From Pseudomonadota bacterium (GTDB lineage: Bacteria > Pseudomonadota > Gammaproteobacteria > Burkholderiales > Gallionellaceae), in contig JAJYYO010000011.1 in the NCBI GenBank assembly GCA_021800795.1, forward strand, positions 1 to 64,000: 64,000 nucleotides of DNA. Reading direction: 5' to 3'. Each line of letters starts with the position of its first letter. Positions within the stretch are counted from its first letter, which is position 1. Below are positions 1 through 8,799 of the stretch, piece after piece. Position numbers and translations under genes: made by a program. The notes beneath the pieces are model-generated. The model did no database searches. It was not told where the DNA came from and worked only from the letters and a program-made list of their open reading frames with translations.

Positions 1-129
1 CTTTGAGCCAAGAGAGAATGATAATTTTCAAATGGAACCGGATTAAGACGCGTCGTTTAGGCGACGCGTATCAGGACTTTTAGTCCGTATTTCAAACCCA
101 CCGGCTTTAGCCGGTGGTTGTTTAGTCAA
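1..129 (+). mobile_element. Right end of an IS200/IS605-type element (partial)
   Basis: Three stem-loops follow each other: ACGCGTCG/CGACGCGT at 48-69, GGAC/GTCC at 74-86 and CCACCGGC/GCCGGTGG with a TTTA loop at 98-117. They are followed at 126-129 by TCAA, a tetranucleotide used as right cleavage site by known IS608/ISDra2-type elements. Elements of this family end in exactly such a subterminal hairpin, and in tnpB-carrying members the same stretch is the 3' part of the omega RNA. The tnpA/tnpB genes would lie upstream of the window. Nothing recognisable as TnpB protein is visible in the first 50 bases, so the element may be a remnant. The family assignment is inference from the hairpin-plus-TCAA layout. 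Confidence 0.5.
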
Positions 130-317
130 CTGGGTTCCCGCCTGATGAAACAACTAAGTATTGACTAAGCAATCAAAAAACGATTGCCAAGTCACTACTT
201 ATACGCGGGATAAACAGAATCTTGGCTGGCGTCTTTTACCAGCTTAGATAATGTTTAGTCGCCTCATCAACGACAAAACCGAATAAATCAGCAGTTCCTT
301 AGACAAAAAATTCCTTA

Positions 318-333
318 TGTGCGACAGCGCACA
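318..333. promoter_or_regulatory. Short perfect inverted repeat upstream of the lipoprotein gene
   Basis: TGTGCG at 318-323 and CGCACA at 328-333 form a perfect 6-bp inverted repeat with a 4-base spacer. It lies about 180 bases before the start of the ice-binding-like lipoprotein gene, in the otherwise featureless stretch 130-515. It could be a regulator binding site or a small hairpin in a leader. No regulator can be named from the sequence. Confidence 0.25.
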
Positions 334-515
334 GAGCGTCATGGGCGAAAGTGGGATAAAGGCGGCGTATGTATTAAATCACGTTGGCTATGTTTGATTT
401 TGAGCCGGTGAAGGTTTACGTAGTCGTGTTACATGCGGGCGGCAAGTGTTGCGTGGCAGCAATGGATCGGTGGATTGCGCCGATGCTTTTCAGGATCAAA
501 TAAAAGGGGAACGAA

Positions 516-2480
516 ATGAACAGATTTGCGAGCGTTACCAGACCACTGATGTGGTTCATGGCATTATTGTTTGCCGCTTTGGCGGCAGGATGCGGAGGAG
601 GCGGAGGAGGTGGATCCGCAATTTTGGGTAGCGGCGGTGCCGGAACACCGCCCACGGTGACTGCCGTCGTCCCGCTTGCTAATACCGCGGGTGTGGCAAT
701 CAACTTGAAAAAAATCACTGCCGCCTTCAGCAAGGCGATGGATCCCGCCACGCTCACCAACGCAAGCTTTACGCTGGCATGCCCTGCCGCAACGCCGATA
801 ACAGGAGGCGTAGTTACTTATCTGGCGGCAGGCAATGTGGCAACGCTTACGCTTCCGGCAGCTAATCTTCCGGTCAGTACCGTCTGTACTGCCACGATTA
901 CGACGGCCGCCAAGGACACGACAGGCATGGCGCTGGCCAGTAACTTTATCTGGACTTTTACAACGGGTGCAACGCCAGACACGACGCGGCCCACAGTGAC
1001 GCTCACCGTGCCTGCTAATCTTGCTCCAAGCGCGCCGACCAACACGGCCATTACCGCAGCCTTTTCCAAGGATATGGATCCTGCAACGATCACCGCAACC
1101 AGCTTTACGCTGACAGGGCCTGGCGGAGTTGCCGTAACAGGTGCCGCGATCCCCGTAACTTACTCAGTCGGCAGCAGAACCGCGACCTTTACGCCGGCGG
1201 CAGCGCTTGCGGCCGGCACGACCTATACCGCCACGATTAAAGGAACCGGTGCAGCACCGGCCGCAGATCTGTTCGGCAATGCACTGGCCGGCAATCCAGC
1301 CTTACCGCTCGTGGCAAACGACTATGTATGGACCTTTACTACCGCAGCGCCGGTCTCGGCGTCACCTGTCTCGGTATTGTCCACCAACCCTGTTAATGCT
1401 GCCACTGCGTGTAGCAACAGCAGCATCAACGCGACCTTCAGCGTACCTTCAGGTTTGCGGATGGATCCTACAACGGTCACCACGGGAACCTTTACCGTGA
1501 TGGATACCACTACATTGACTGCCGTCACCGCGGCATCGGTGGCTCTTGATACCGCTACAGGCACCATTGCGACCTTTACGCCGCTAAGTTCGCTCACTTC
1601 AGGCCATGGCTATACGGTCACGATTGTAGGCGGTGCCGCCGGAGTCAAGGATCTGGCCATCCCGGCCAATACAATGACAAGCAACAAGGTATGGAGTTTT
1701 ACCGCAGGGCCTAATACAGCGAGTTGCCCGGCGCCGGTAGCCCTTAACACCGCGGCGCCTTTCGGAGATTTGGGGGGTACCGCCGGAACTACCAACCAGG
1801 GAACTTTAACCGTGGTTACGGGTAGTCTTAGCAGCACGGCTACTGCCACTAGCTCGATCACCGGATTCCACGATTCGGCAAACGATATCTACACGCAAAC
1901 GGGATCGAATATTGGATTGGTGACCGGGCTGATCTACTCGTGTACCGTTTCTACCACGGGCCCGACGTCGGGTGCCGTAAATCCTGCCTCATGCACGATT
2001 GCCACCAATGCCTTAGCCGACGCACAAACGGCGTATAACAAACTGGCTGCACTGCCGGGCGGCGCAGACCCGGGCGCCGGTCAGTTGGGCGGACTCACCC
2101 TCGCCCCGGGCACCTATACAGCCGCAGGGGGTTCGTTCCTGCTGACGGGAACTGATCTGACGCTGGATGGGCAGGGCAACGCCAATGCTGTCTGGGTGTT
2201 CCAGATGGCGACTACGCTCACTGTGGGCGCTGCTGGAGCACCTCGCAGCGTTATCCTGATCAACGGCGCACAGGCCAAGAACGTGTTCTGGCAGGTCGGC
2301 AGTTCGGCTACGATCAACGGGGCGGGCGGCGGCACCATGGTAGGAAACATTCTTGCATCTTCGGCAGTCTCGTTTTCAACCGCCGGCAACGCCGCAATCA
2401 CGACGCTGAACGGTAGAGCGGTGGGCCTGAATGCTTCGGTGACCATGGTGAACACACACATCAACGTACCTGCCCCGTAG
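516..2480 (+). CDS. Ig-like (Big_5) and ice-binding-like (DUF3494) lipoprotein
   Basis: A 654-residue exported lipoprotein. The N-terminus has a hydrophobic signal and lipobox ending at Cys26 (LAAGC), followed by a poly-Gly spacer. Three Ig-like Big_5 (SbsA-type) repeats follow at roughly 45-150, 155-275 and 285-400. Each carries the hallmark of this family (AFSK.MDP..., then WTFTT at its end). The last about 240 residues match the DUF3494 ice-binding-like beta-solenoid: APFGDLGGTAGT near the start, then TLAPGTY, a VFQ segment and VFWQVGSSATI. Such proteins are surface anchored or released; some bind ice, but many act in adhesion or have no known role. The start is set by AAGGGG, 7 bases before ATG. 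A hairpin at 2487-2516 follows the stop. Confidence 0.85.
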   Translation: MNRFASVTRPLMWFMALLFAALAAGCGGGGGGGSAILGSGGAGTPPTVTAVVPLANTAGVAINLKKITAAFSKAMDPATLTNASFTLACPAATPITGGVVTYLAAGNVATLTLPAANLPVSTVCTATITTAAKDTTGMALASNFIWTFTTGATPDTTRPTVTLTVPANLAPSAPTNTAITAAFSKDMDPATITATSFTLTGPGGVAVTGAAIPVTYSVGSRTATFTPAAALAAGTTYTATIKGTGAAPAADLFGNALAGNPALPLVANDYVWTFTTAAPVSASPVSVLSTNPVNAATACSNSSINATFSVPSGLRMDPTTVTTGTFTVMDTTTLTAVTAASVALDTATGTIATFTPLSSLTSGHGYTVTIVGGAAGVKDLAIPANTMTSNKVWSFTAGPNTASCPAPVALNTAAPFGDLGGTAGTTNQGTLTVVTGSLSSTATATSSITGFHDSANDIYTQTGSNIGLVTGLIYSCTVSTTGPTSGAVNPASCTIATNALADAQTAYNKLAALPGGADPGAGQLGGLTLAPGTYTAAGGSFLLTGTDLTLDGQGNANAVWVFQMATTLTVGAAGAPRSVILINGAQAKNVFWQVGSSATINGAGGGTMVGNILASSAVSFSTAGNAAITTLNGRAVGLNASVTMVNTHINVPAP

Positions 2481-2486
2481 GGTTTG

Positions 2487-2516
2487 AGGCAGGCCGGCCA
2501 AGCTGCCGACCTGCCT
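2487..2516 (+). terminator. Stem-loop after the ice-binding-like gene
   Basis: AGGCAGGCCGGC (2487-2498) pairs with GCCGACCTGCCT (2505-2516) at 11 of 12 positions around a 6-base loop, 6 bases after the stop codon. There is no long T run, so it is a terminator-like or mRNA-stabilising hairpin rather than a textbook intrinsic terminator. Confidence 0.45.
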
Positions 2517-2571
2517 AATCAATATCAAAGTCAGGTTGCCGAAAAATGCACCGTAACTTTTGGAGAAAATC

Positions 2572-3720
2572 ATGAAATTTGCTAGAAAAACAGGGACGCT
2601 GAGTCTGGCCGTGCTCGCTGCGATCGCCAGCCCATTTGCAGTTGCAGACGATGCCGGCTGGTACGGCGGGGCCAACGTAGGTCAGTCCAGGGCGAAAATA
2701 GACGATCCGAGGATCGCCGCACAGTTGTTGGGAGCCGGTCTTACGACGACTTCAATCGTTGATAGCAACCGCGATACCGGCTACAAACTTTTTGGCGGGT
2801 ACCGGGTCAACAAAAATTTTGCCCTTGAAGGCGGCTATTTCAATCTGGGACAGTTCGGTTATACGACCACCACCAGCCCGCTGGGTAGACTGAACGGGAA
2901 TATCAAGCTTCAGGGGGTGAATCTCGACGCAGTCGGCATGCTGCCCCTCAGTGAGAAGTTTTCAGCGTTTGGCAGGGTCGGGCTGAACTACGCGCAAGCA
3001 CGGGATAGTTTCACCAGCAGCGGATTTGTTACTGTGCCCAATCCGAATCCCAGCAAGAGTCAATTGAACTACAAGTTCGGCGCCGGAGTTCAGTACGACT
3101 TCACTCAAGCGCTCGGTATGCGTCTCGAAGCGGAGCGTTACCGGATCAACGATGCCGTCGGCAATATGGGCGACATCGACCTTGTATCGCTCGGCCTGGT
3201 CTATCGTTTCGGCATGGAAAAGCCAGCGCCCGCGCCGCGCGTGGCGGAGCCTGCCCCGGTGGTCGCAGCGCCTGTGCCGGTGGTCGCTGCGCCTCCGCCG
3301 CCCGTTCACAGGAAGGTCGTTTTCGCCGCCGACTCTTCAGCAGATTCGCTGTTTGATTTCGGCAAGGCGGATATCAAACCCTCCGGTAAGCAGGCGCTGG
3401 ATAAGTTTTCTACAGACCTTGCCGGTGCTGACTTTGCGGTCATCACGGTAACCGGGCACACCGACCGGATTGGTACGCATGACTACAACATGAAGCTGTC
3501 CCAGCGCCGCGCCGAAGCGGTCAAGGCTTATCTGGTTGAGTCCGCAGGCATCCCGGCCGACAAGATCGAGGCTACCGGTGTAGATGGGGCTGACCCTGTT
3601 ACCAAGCCTGGCGAGTGCAAAAGCCGGAAAAGCGCGAAAGCAAGCCGTGCGCTGATCGCCTGTCTGGCGCCGGATCGTCGCGTGGAAGTGGAAGTAAATG
3701 CGACGCGTACCGCCAAGTAA
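2572..3720 (+). CDS. OmpA family outer membrane protein
   Basis: A 382-residue outer membrane protein. A Sec signal peptide (residues 1-25, ending in AVA before DDAGWYGG) precedes an eight-stranded beta-barrel domain (about 26-210, ending in YRF). A Pro/Ala/Val-rich linker (about 215-250) leads to an OmpA C-terminal peptidoglycan-binding domain (FDFGKADIKPSG, VTGHTDRIG, LSQRRAEAVKAYL). It anchors the outer membrane to the cell wall and may be a minor porin. The ATG at 2572 has GGAG 6 bases upstream; an upstream in-frame TTG at 2560 lacks a ribosome site. The OmpA domain has a short Cys/Ser-rich insertion (KPGECKSRKS ... LIACLAP) typical of betaproteobacterial members. A large stem-loop follows the gene. 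Confidence 0.9.
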   Translation: MKFARKTGTLSLAVLAAIASPFAVADDAGWYGGANVGQSRAKIDDPRIAAQLLGAGLTTTSIVDSNRDTGYKLFGGYRVNKNFALEGGYFNLGQFGYTTTTSPLGRLNGNIKLQGVNLDAVGMLPLSEKFSAFGRVGLNYAQARDSFTSSGFVTVPNPNPSKSQLNYKFGAGVQYDFTQALGMRLEAERYRINDAVGNMGDIDLVSLGLVYRFGMEKPAPAPRVAEPAPVVAAPVPVVAAPPPPVHRKVVFAADSSADSLFDFGKADIKPSGKQALDKFSTDLAGADFAVITVTGHTDRIGTHDYNMKLSQRRAEAVKAYLVESAGIPADKIEATGVDGADPVTKPGECKSRKSAKASRALIACLAPDRRVEVEVNATRTAK

Positions 3721-3735
3721 TTGAATTGACCGACT

Positions 3736-3780
3736 GTCAAACAGCTCCTGGAATTTCCCATCTTTCAGGGGATGTTTGAC
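3736..3780 (+). terminator. Long stem-loop after ompA-like gene
   Basis: GTCAAACAGCTCCTG (3736-3750) pairs with CAGGGGATGTTTGAC (3766-3780) at 13 of 15 positions with a 15-base loop. It sits 15 bases after the OmpA stop codon. The tract after it (GCTCTTCG) is not T-rich, so termination is only probable. Confidence 0.45.
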
Positions 3781-3854
3781 GCTCTTCGATTAATCCGTCA
3801 ATCAATTGCAGGTTTGTTTTCGGCGACACGCTTTATTTGAATAAGGGGATCAAA

Positions 3855-4277
3855 ATGAACATGCTGGATAATTTAAAACTAATCGGTGTTTCGGCATTGC
3901 TGTTTGTCGGACTGGCTGCGTGCGACAGGCCGGGACCGGCTGAAAGTGCGGGGAAAAAACTGGATCAGGCGTTTGATCAGGCAGGCAATAAAATAGCCGA
4001 TACCGCCGATAAAGCGGCCGACAAGCTGGTTGAACAAGGCGATAAAGCAGATGTCGGTATCAAAGATGCCGAGATTACCGCCAAGGTCAAGGCTGCGATT
4101 TTTGCGGAGCCCGGCCTCAAGACGTTGCAAATCAGCGTGGATACCATAAAAGGGGTGGTGACCCTGAGCGGATCGGTTGATACGCAGCAGAATAGCGATA
4201 CTGCCCGTGCGCTGGCCGGTGCAGTGTCTGGCGTACATGAAGTGAATAATCGCCTGGTGATAAAGCCTGGAAAATAG
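3855..4277 (+). CDS. BON domain lipoprotein
   Basis: A 140-residue periplasmic lipoprotein. A hydrophobic segment (FVGLAAC) ends in a lipobox Cys. A charged, probably helical linker rich in Asp/Lys/Ala follows, then one BON domain (about 60-138, with the pattern ITAKVKAAIF, GVVTLSGSVDT and GVHEVNNRL). BON domains bind phospholipid or peptidoglycan, and OsmY-type proteins of this class are induced by osmotic and envelope stress. AAGGGG at 3843-3848 supports the ATG at 3855 over the in-frame TTG at 3837. It is probably co-transcribed with the coiled-coil gene 24 bases downstream. Confidence 0.8.
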   Translation: MNMLDNLKLIGVSALLFVGLAACDRPGPAESAGKKLDQAFDQAGNKIADTADKAADKLVEQGDKADVGIKDAEITAKVKAAIFAEPGLKTLQISVDTIKGVVTLSGSVDTQQNSDTARALAGAVSGVHEVNNRLVIKPGK

Positions 4278-4301
4278 CACCAACTAATCAAGGAGCAACT
4301 C

Positions 4302-4589
4302 ATGGAAATTCAAGAAGCCTATAAACAAAAGATGGCGGCACAACTGAAAGAATGGAACGCTCAAATTGATTTGTTGAAAGCCCGTGCGGAAAACGCGGGG
4401 GCCGATATGACGGTCAAACGTGCGGAGGTGTTGCATGAACTGAGCGCCAAACAGCGTGCCGCCGCTGAAAAAATGCAGGAACTTGAGAAATCAACGGGCG
4501 CCGCATGGGAACAGGTCAAGGAAACTGCCGATAAAATATGGGAGGATCTTAAAGCCGGTGTGGCTGACGCGCATGCCAAATTCAAGTAA
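4302..4589 (+). CDS. Small coiled-coil protein
   Basis: A 95-residue, Lys/Glu/Ala-rich soluble protein with no signal peptide, predicted from its heptad-like composition to be almost entirely helical. It resembles the small coiled-coil proteins found beside BON-domain stress genes in environmental betaproteobacteria; no biochemical function is known for them. AAGGAG lies 7 bases before the ATG. Its 24-base distance from the BON gene suggests one operon. Confidence 0.65.
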   Translation: MEIQEAYKQKMAAQLKEWNAQIDLLKARAENAGADMTVKRAEVLHELSAKQRAAAEKMQELEKSTGAAWEQVKETADKIWEDLKAGVADAHAKFK

Positions 4590-5149
4590 TCAATCGACAG
4601 GCGACGAGGCTGCAAGCGAGCTCCCGGCATCGCAAGCGATCCAGCAAAGGCAGGCGCCGCCATTCGCGCTTTATCCATCCTGTCCATGCATCAACAGTTA
4701 ACGATGACATAGCTATTTTGCGTTGCCTTCGCGAAAGCCTCTTCCCAATACTCGGGACTGCCCTGCGGGCTGGTGCTCGGGCGATGCCCTCGTTTCTCGT
4801 TTTACTCGAAACCGCCCTGCGGGCGTCCTGCATCGCTTTTCGATTGATCCGGCTCCTGGTTGAACCCATGGGGTTTCGTCCATACTCCTTGCGCAATAAA
4901 AACTGTCCACAGGGGCGGATTTTTTCCACCATCAGGTTGAAACACCGGCTTCGAGTTGTAATCGAGTCCGGTGCACAGGCAGCTTGCAGATGTAATCCGG
5001 GCTACCCCAATCCGGGCAGATTCAGGCTGATTGAGTCAGCGCTTCCCTGAATGAAACTTTTGTCATAATCGTTCAATGGCTTCCATATCGGTTTAGTATT
5101 TGGCAACGGTTCCATCCAGACGGCTGGGGCTGCCGAGGAAGGAGGTCAC
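4590..5149. other. 560-bp intergenic stretch, no convincing gene
   Basis: No ORF here has a ribosome site together with recognisable protein character. Short GC-rich palindromes of the type GCCCTGCGGGC occur twice (near 4760 and 4815). The last part, before the transaldolase remnant, is less GC-rich and contains TTGTCA near 5060 and AGGAAGGAGGT at 5138-5148, a very strong ribosome site. The stretch may include decayed sequence. Confidence 0.4.
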
Positions 5150-6229
5150 ATGAATCCATTGCTTCAAGTTGCACAACAAGGTCAGCGCATATGGCTGCAC
5201 AACCTTTCCCGAGCGCTGCTGCGCGAGGGGAGGCTGGGCAGGCTGATCGAGGAAGGCGCTGTGAGCGGAGTGACTTCCAATCCCGTCGTTTTTCATCGGG
5301 CGGTTTCCGGCAGCCTTCACTATCAAAAGGAGCTGGCACGGCTCAGGGAAAGCGGCCTGAAGCCGGAGGCGCGCTACGAGTCCCTGGCCATCGCGGATGT
5401 CCGGGAAGCCTGCGACGCGCTGTCCCCGATATTCGAAGAAAGCCATGGGGACGACGGTTATGTCAGCCTGGACGTTTCTCCATTTCTGGCTCGCGATGTC
5501 GAAGGCGCCGTGGCGGCCGGGCAGCGTCTGAATGACACCGTAAACCGTCGCAACCTGCTGATCAGAGTGCCTGCCACACGGGAGGGTTTTGTCGCAGCCG
5601 AGGAGCTTGTCGCGATGGGCATCAATGTCAATGTGACGCTGATGTTTTCCCTGTGCCATACGGAGAGTGCGGCGGAAAGTTACATGCGAGGTGCCAGGCG
5701 ATGGGTGGCGGGTGGCGGTGATCCGGGTCGCCTCAAGTCTGTGGCGAGCTTTTTTCTGAGCCGCATCGATACTGCCGTGGACAGGATACTCGAACGGACA
5801 GGCATGGAGGAAATCATCGCCATGCGGGGGCTGAGCGCCATCGCATTGGCCAAGCTCGCCTATTGACGCTACCGGGAAATTTTTCACGGGAGGGCGTTCG
5901 CGGATCTGGCCGCTCTCGGGGTGCGCCCGCAGAATCTGTTGTGGGCCAGCACCGGCACCAAAAATCCATCCTACAGCGACGTGCACTATATGGAACCCCT
6001 GATCGGCCCGGAAACCGTCAGCACGCTGCCGGATGCCACACTTGCAGCTTTCAGGGATCATGGCAAGGTGGATGCCACTCTTGAGAGGGATCAGGATGAT
6101 GCCGAAGGCTGGATAGTCGCTCTGGGCCGCCTGGGAGTGGATATGAGCGAACTCGGAGAAGAGCTGCAAGCTGCGGGTCTGAAATCTTTCGAGCTTGCAT
6201 TCGGCAAACTGTTGAGGCTCACAAACTGA
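5150..6229 (+). pseudogene. tal: Transaldolase (Tal, long type) with in-frame TGA and lost active site
   Basis: The reading frame 5150-6229 aligns along its whole length with the roughly 360-residue transaldolase type (TIGR00876-like): VTSNP near residue 41, NVNVTLMFS near 155, SVASFFLSRIDT near 190 and LLWASTGTKNPSYSD after the break. It is interrupted by an in-frame TGA at 5864-5866, between LAKLAY and RYREIF, where relatives have one ordinary residue. The three catalytic residues are also changed: Asp to His17 (IWLHNLSR), Glu to Asp108 (VSLDVSP) and the Schiff-base Lys to Arg139 (LLIRVPAT). It lies 19 bases before glgP in a sugar cluster and keeps a strong ribosome site. Most likely it is a decaying gene. 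Read-through or a moonlighting N-terminal fragment cannot be excluded, and neither can a sequencing error for the stop alone. Confidence 0.85.
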
Positions 6230-6248
6230 ATTAATTACGGGAAAAATC

Positions 6249-8726
6249 ATGAACAAAAAAATCAATACCGCTGCTTTCAATCATGAAAAGCTTGGGCGTG
6301 ATGTCGGCAGCATCACGCATTCCCTGGCAAACAGATTGACCTATACCATCGGCAAGGATCCGCTGACTGCGACGGACCGCGACTGGTTTCATGCCGTCGC
6401 TTATGCGGTAAGGGATCGCCTTGCGGAGTCCTGGATGGAAACCATGCGCAGCTATTACCAGGAAGACGCGAAGCGGATTTATTATTTTTCCATGGAGTTT
6501 CTCGTCGGTCGCATGCTGGTAAACAGCCTCAGCAATGTCGGCCTTTATGAACAATGCCGGGAAGCGCTGTCCGAACTGGGGCTGGATCTCGATGAACTGC
6601 GCGAAATCGAGCCCGATGCAGGACTGGGCAACGGCGGGCTGGGAAGGCTGGCCGCCTGTTTTCTCGATTCCATGGCGACGCTCGGTTTGCCCGGATACGG
6701 TTGCGGAATACGTTACGAATACGGCATGTTCAATCAGGGCATCGAAAAAGGGCAGCAGGTCGAGCACCCTGACAACTGGTTGAGATACGGCAATCCCTGG
6801 GAGTTTCCCCGGCCGGAAGTGCTCTATCCGGTGAAGTTTTTCGGCCATGTGTTGGAGTATGTCGATGAGCAGGGCAACGATCACCACCAATGGATGGATG
6901 CGGAGGAAGTCATGGCGATGGCATACGATACCCCCATTCCGGGTTATGCCAATGATGTGGTGAACAATATGAGGCTCTGGGCGGCCAAGTCTACGCGCGA
7001 TCTCAAACTCCAATATTTCAACGAAGGCAATTACATCAAAGCGGTCGAGGAAAAGAACGACTCCGAGAATCTTTCGAAAGTGCTTTATCCCAATGACACC
7101 ACCCTGATGGGCAGGGAATTGCGTCTCAAACAGCAGTTTTTTTTCGTGAGCGCTTCCCTGCAGGATATTCTCCATCGCTTCAGTAAATTCCACGAATCGT
7201 TCGACGACCTTCCCGGCAAGGTTGCCATCCAGCTCAATGATACCCATCCCTCCATTGCCATACCCGAGCTGATGCACCTGCTGATGGACAAGTATCATCT
7301 GATGTGGGAAAAGGCATGGGATATCACCAGCAAAACTTTTTCATATACCAATCACACACTCATGCCAGAAGCGCTCGAAACATGGCCGGTGCCTCTGATG
7401 GAGCGGGTGCTGCCCCGTCATGTGCAAATCATTATGGAAATCAACCGGCGCTTCCTGAAGGATGTGATGCACAGCTATCCCGGGGACAGGGATGTGGTTC
7501 AGCGCATGTCCATCATCGGGGAGGGCGGCGAGAAGTACATACGCATGGCCCATCTTGCCATCGTCGGCAGCCACAGGGTCAACGGGGTGTCGCACATCCA
7601 CACTGAATTGATGAAAAGTACGATTTTTGCCGATTTCGACCGTTTTTTCCCCGGAAGAATCATCAATCTGACCAACGGAATTACACCCAGACTTTGGCTC
7701 AAGCAGGCCAATCCCCTTCTGTCCGAGCTGATTACATCGCGCATAGGAGAAGGCTGGCCGGCCGACCTGGATCAGCTGGAAAAATTGACTCCGCTTGCGG
7801 AGGATGCCGATTTCCGCAGCAGATTCCGCGCAATCAAACATGCGAACAAGGTCAGGCTGGCCGGGCTCATCAGGGAGCGCATGGGGATTGAAGTCGATCC
7901 GGATTCTCTGTTCGATGTCCAGATCAAGCGGATTCATGAATACAAGCGGCAATTGCTCAATGTGCTGCACATCGTCACCCGCTATAACCGAATCCGCAAT
8001 AACCCTCAAATGGAGTTCGTGCCGCGCACCATCATTTTCGGCGGAAAGGCTGCTCCGGGTTATGCCATGGCCAAGCTGGTCATCAGGCTGATCCACGACG
8101 TGGCGGATATCATAAACAACGATCCTGCGGTGAACAGTCTGCTCAAGGTGGTTTTCATTCCCAATTACGACGTCTCCACTGCAATGGACATCATTCCCGC
8201 AGCCGATCTTTCCGAACAGATCTCGACCGCCGGAACGGAAGCGTCCGGTACAGGCAACATGAAGCTGTCCATGAACGGGGCGCTTACCATCGGAACGCTG
8301 GATGGCGCCAACGTTGAAATCCGGGAAGCGGTCGGGGAAGACAATATCTTCATCTTCGGTCTCGATGCGGCAGAGGTGGCCCAGTGCCACCTCAAGGGGT
8401 ATCGTTCCATGGATTATTACGAAGCCAATATGGAGTTGAAGACGACGCTGGACATGATAGGTTCCGGTTTTTTTTCCCCGGATGAACCCGCTCGTTTCGG
8501 CGCAGTCGTGGAAAATCTGACCAGCGGGAATGATCCCTACCTCGTGCTCGCGGACTATGTCTCCTATGTCGATACCCAGGAAAGGGTCGATGATCTTTAC
8601 CGAGACGTCGACGAATGGTCGCGCAAGGCCATTCTCAATGTCTCCAGGATGGGAAGCTTCTCAAGCGATCGCACCATCAGGCAGTATGCGGCGGAAATCT
8701 GGGGAGTAAAACCGGTAGCGAGGTAG
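6249..8726 (+). CDS. glgP: Glycogen/starch phosphorylase
   Basis: An 825-residue cytoplasmic enzyme that releases glucose-1-phosphate from glycogen using phosphate. The length is normal for the family. Visible signatures are YFSMEFLVGRML near the N-terminus, GLGNGGLGRLAACF, QLNDTHPSIAIPELM, the loop IKRIHEYKRQLLN, and the pyridoxal-phosphate motif EASGTGNMKLSMNG with the cofactor lysine at residue 672. It sits between the transaldolase remnant and gnd-zwf. The cluster therefore joins glycogen breakdown to the oxidative pentose phosphate pathway. Confidence 0.96.
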   Translation: MNKKINTAAFNHEKLGRDVGSITHSLANRLTYTIGKDPLTATDRDWFHAVAYAVRDRLAESWMETMRSYYQEDAKRIYYFSMEFLVGRMLVNSLSNVGLYEQCREALSELGLDLDELREIEPDAGLGNGGLGRLAACFLDSMATLGLPGYGCGIRYEYGMFNQGIEKGQQVEHPDNWLRYGNPWEFPRPEVLYPVKFFGHVLEYVDEQGNDHHQWMDAEEVMAMAYDTPIPGYANDVVNNMRLWAAKSTRDLKLQYFNEGNYIKAVEEKNDSENLSKVLYPNDTTLMGRELRLKQQFFFVSASLQDILHRFSKFHESFDDLPGKVAIQLNDTHPSIAIPELMHLLMDKYHLMWEKAWDITSKTFSYTNHTLMPEALETWPVPLMERVLPRHVQIIMEINRRFLKDVMHSYPGDRDVVQRMSIIGEGGEKYIRMAHLAIVGSHRVNGVSHIHTELMKSTIFADFDRFFPGRIINLTNGITPRLWLKQANPLLSELITSRIGEGWPADLDQLEKLTPLAEDADFRSRFRAIKHANKVRLAGLIRERMGIEVDPDSLFDVQIKRIHEYKRQLLNVLHIVTRYNRIRNNPQMEFVPRTIIFGGKAAPGYAMAKLVIRLIHDVADIINNDPAVNSLLKVVFIPNYDVSTAMDIIPAADLSEQISTAGTEASGTGNMKLSMNGALTIGTLDGANVEIREAVGEDNIFIFGLDAAEVAQCHLKGYRSMDYYEANMELKTTLDMIGSGFFSPDEPARFGAVVENLTSGNDPYLVLADYVSYVDTQERVDDLYRDVDEWSRKAILNVSRMGSFSSDRTIRQYAAEIWGVKPVAR

Positions 8727-8799
8727 CCGCAGGATAGAAAAAATACTGTTCCGGAAACGGTGCAGCTGGAATAATTTTTTGTAATGCAACAGGAGAAAT

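Noticed and set aside
5059-5078. Possible Pho box (TTGTCATAATCGTTCAAT) before the transaldolase remnant
   Set aside because: Only the first half matches the CTGTCAT consensus; the second half matches too weakly to claim.
5864-5866. TGA in tal as a selenocysteine or recoded codon
   Set aside because: No selenocysteine insertion hairpin is evident after the TGA, the position is not a redox site, and other genes here end in TGA. A nonsense change fits better.
7341-8390. Long antisense ORF opposite glgP (349 codons), and similar ones opposite zwf, mscS and the ATPase
   Set aside because: These are mirror frames of GC-rich coding sequence. They have no ribosome sites and no protein-family character.
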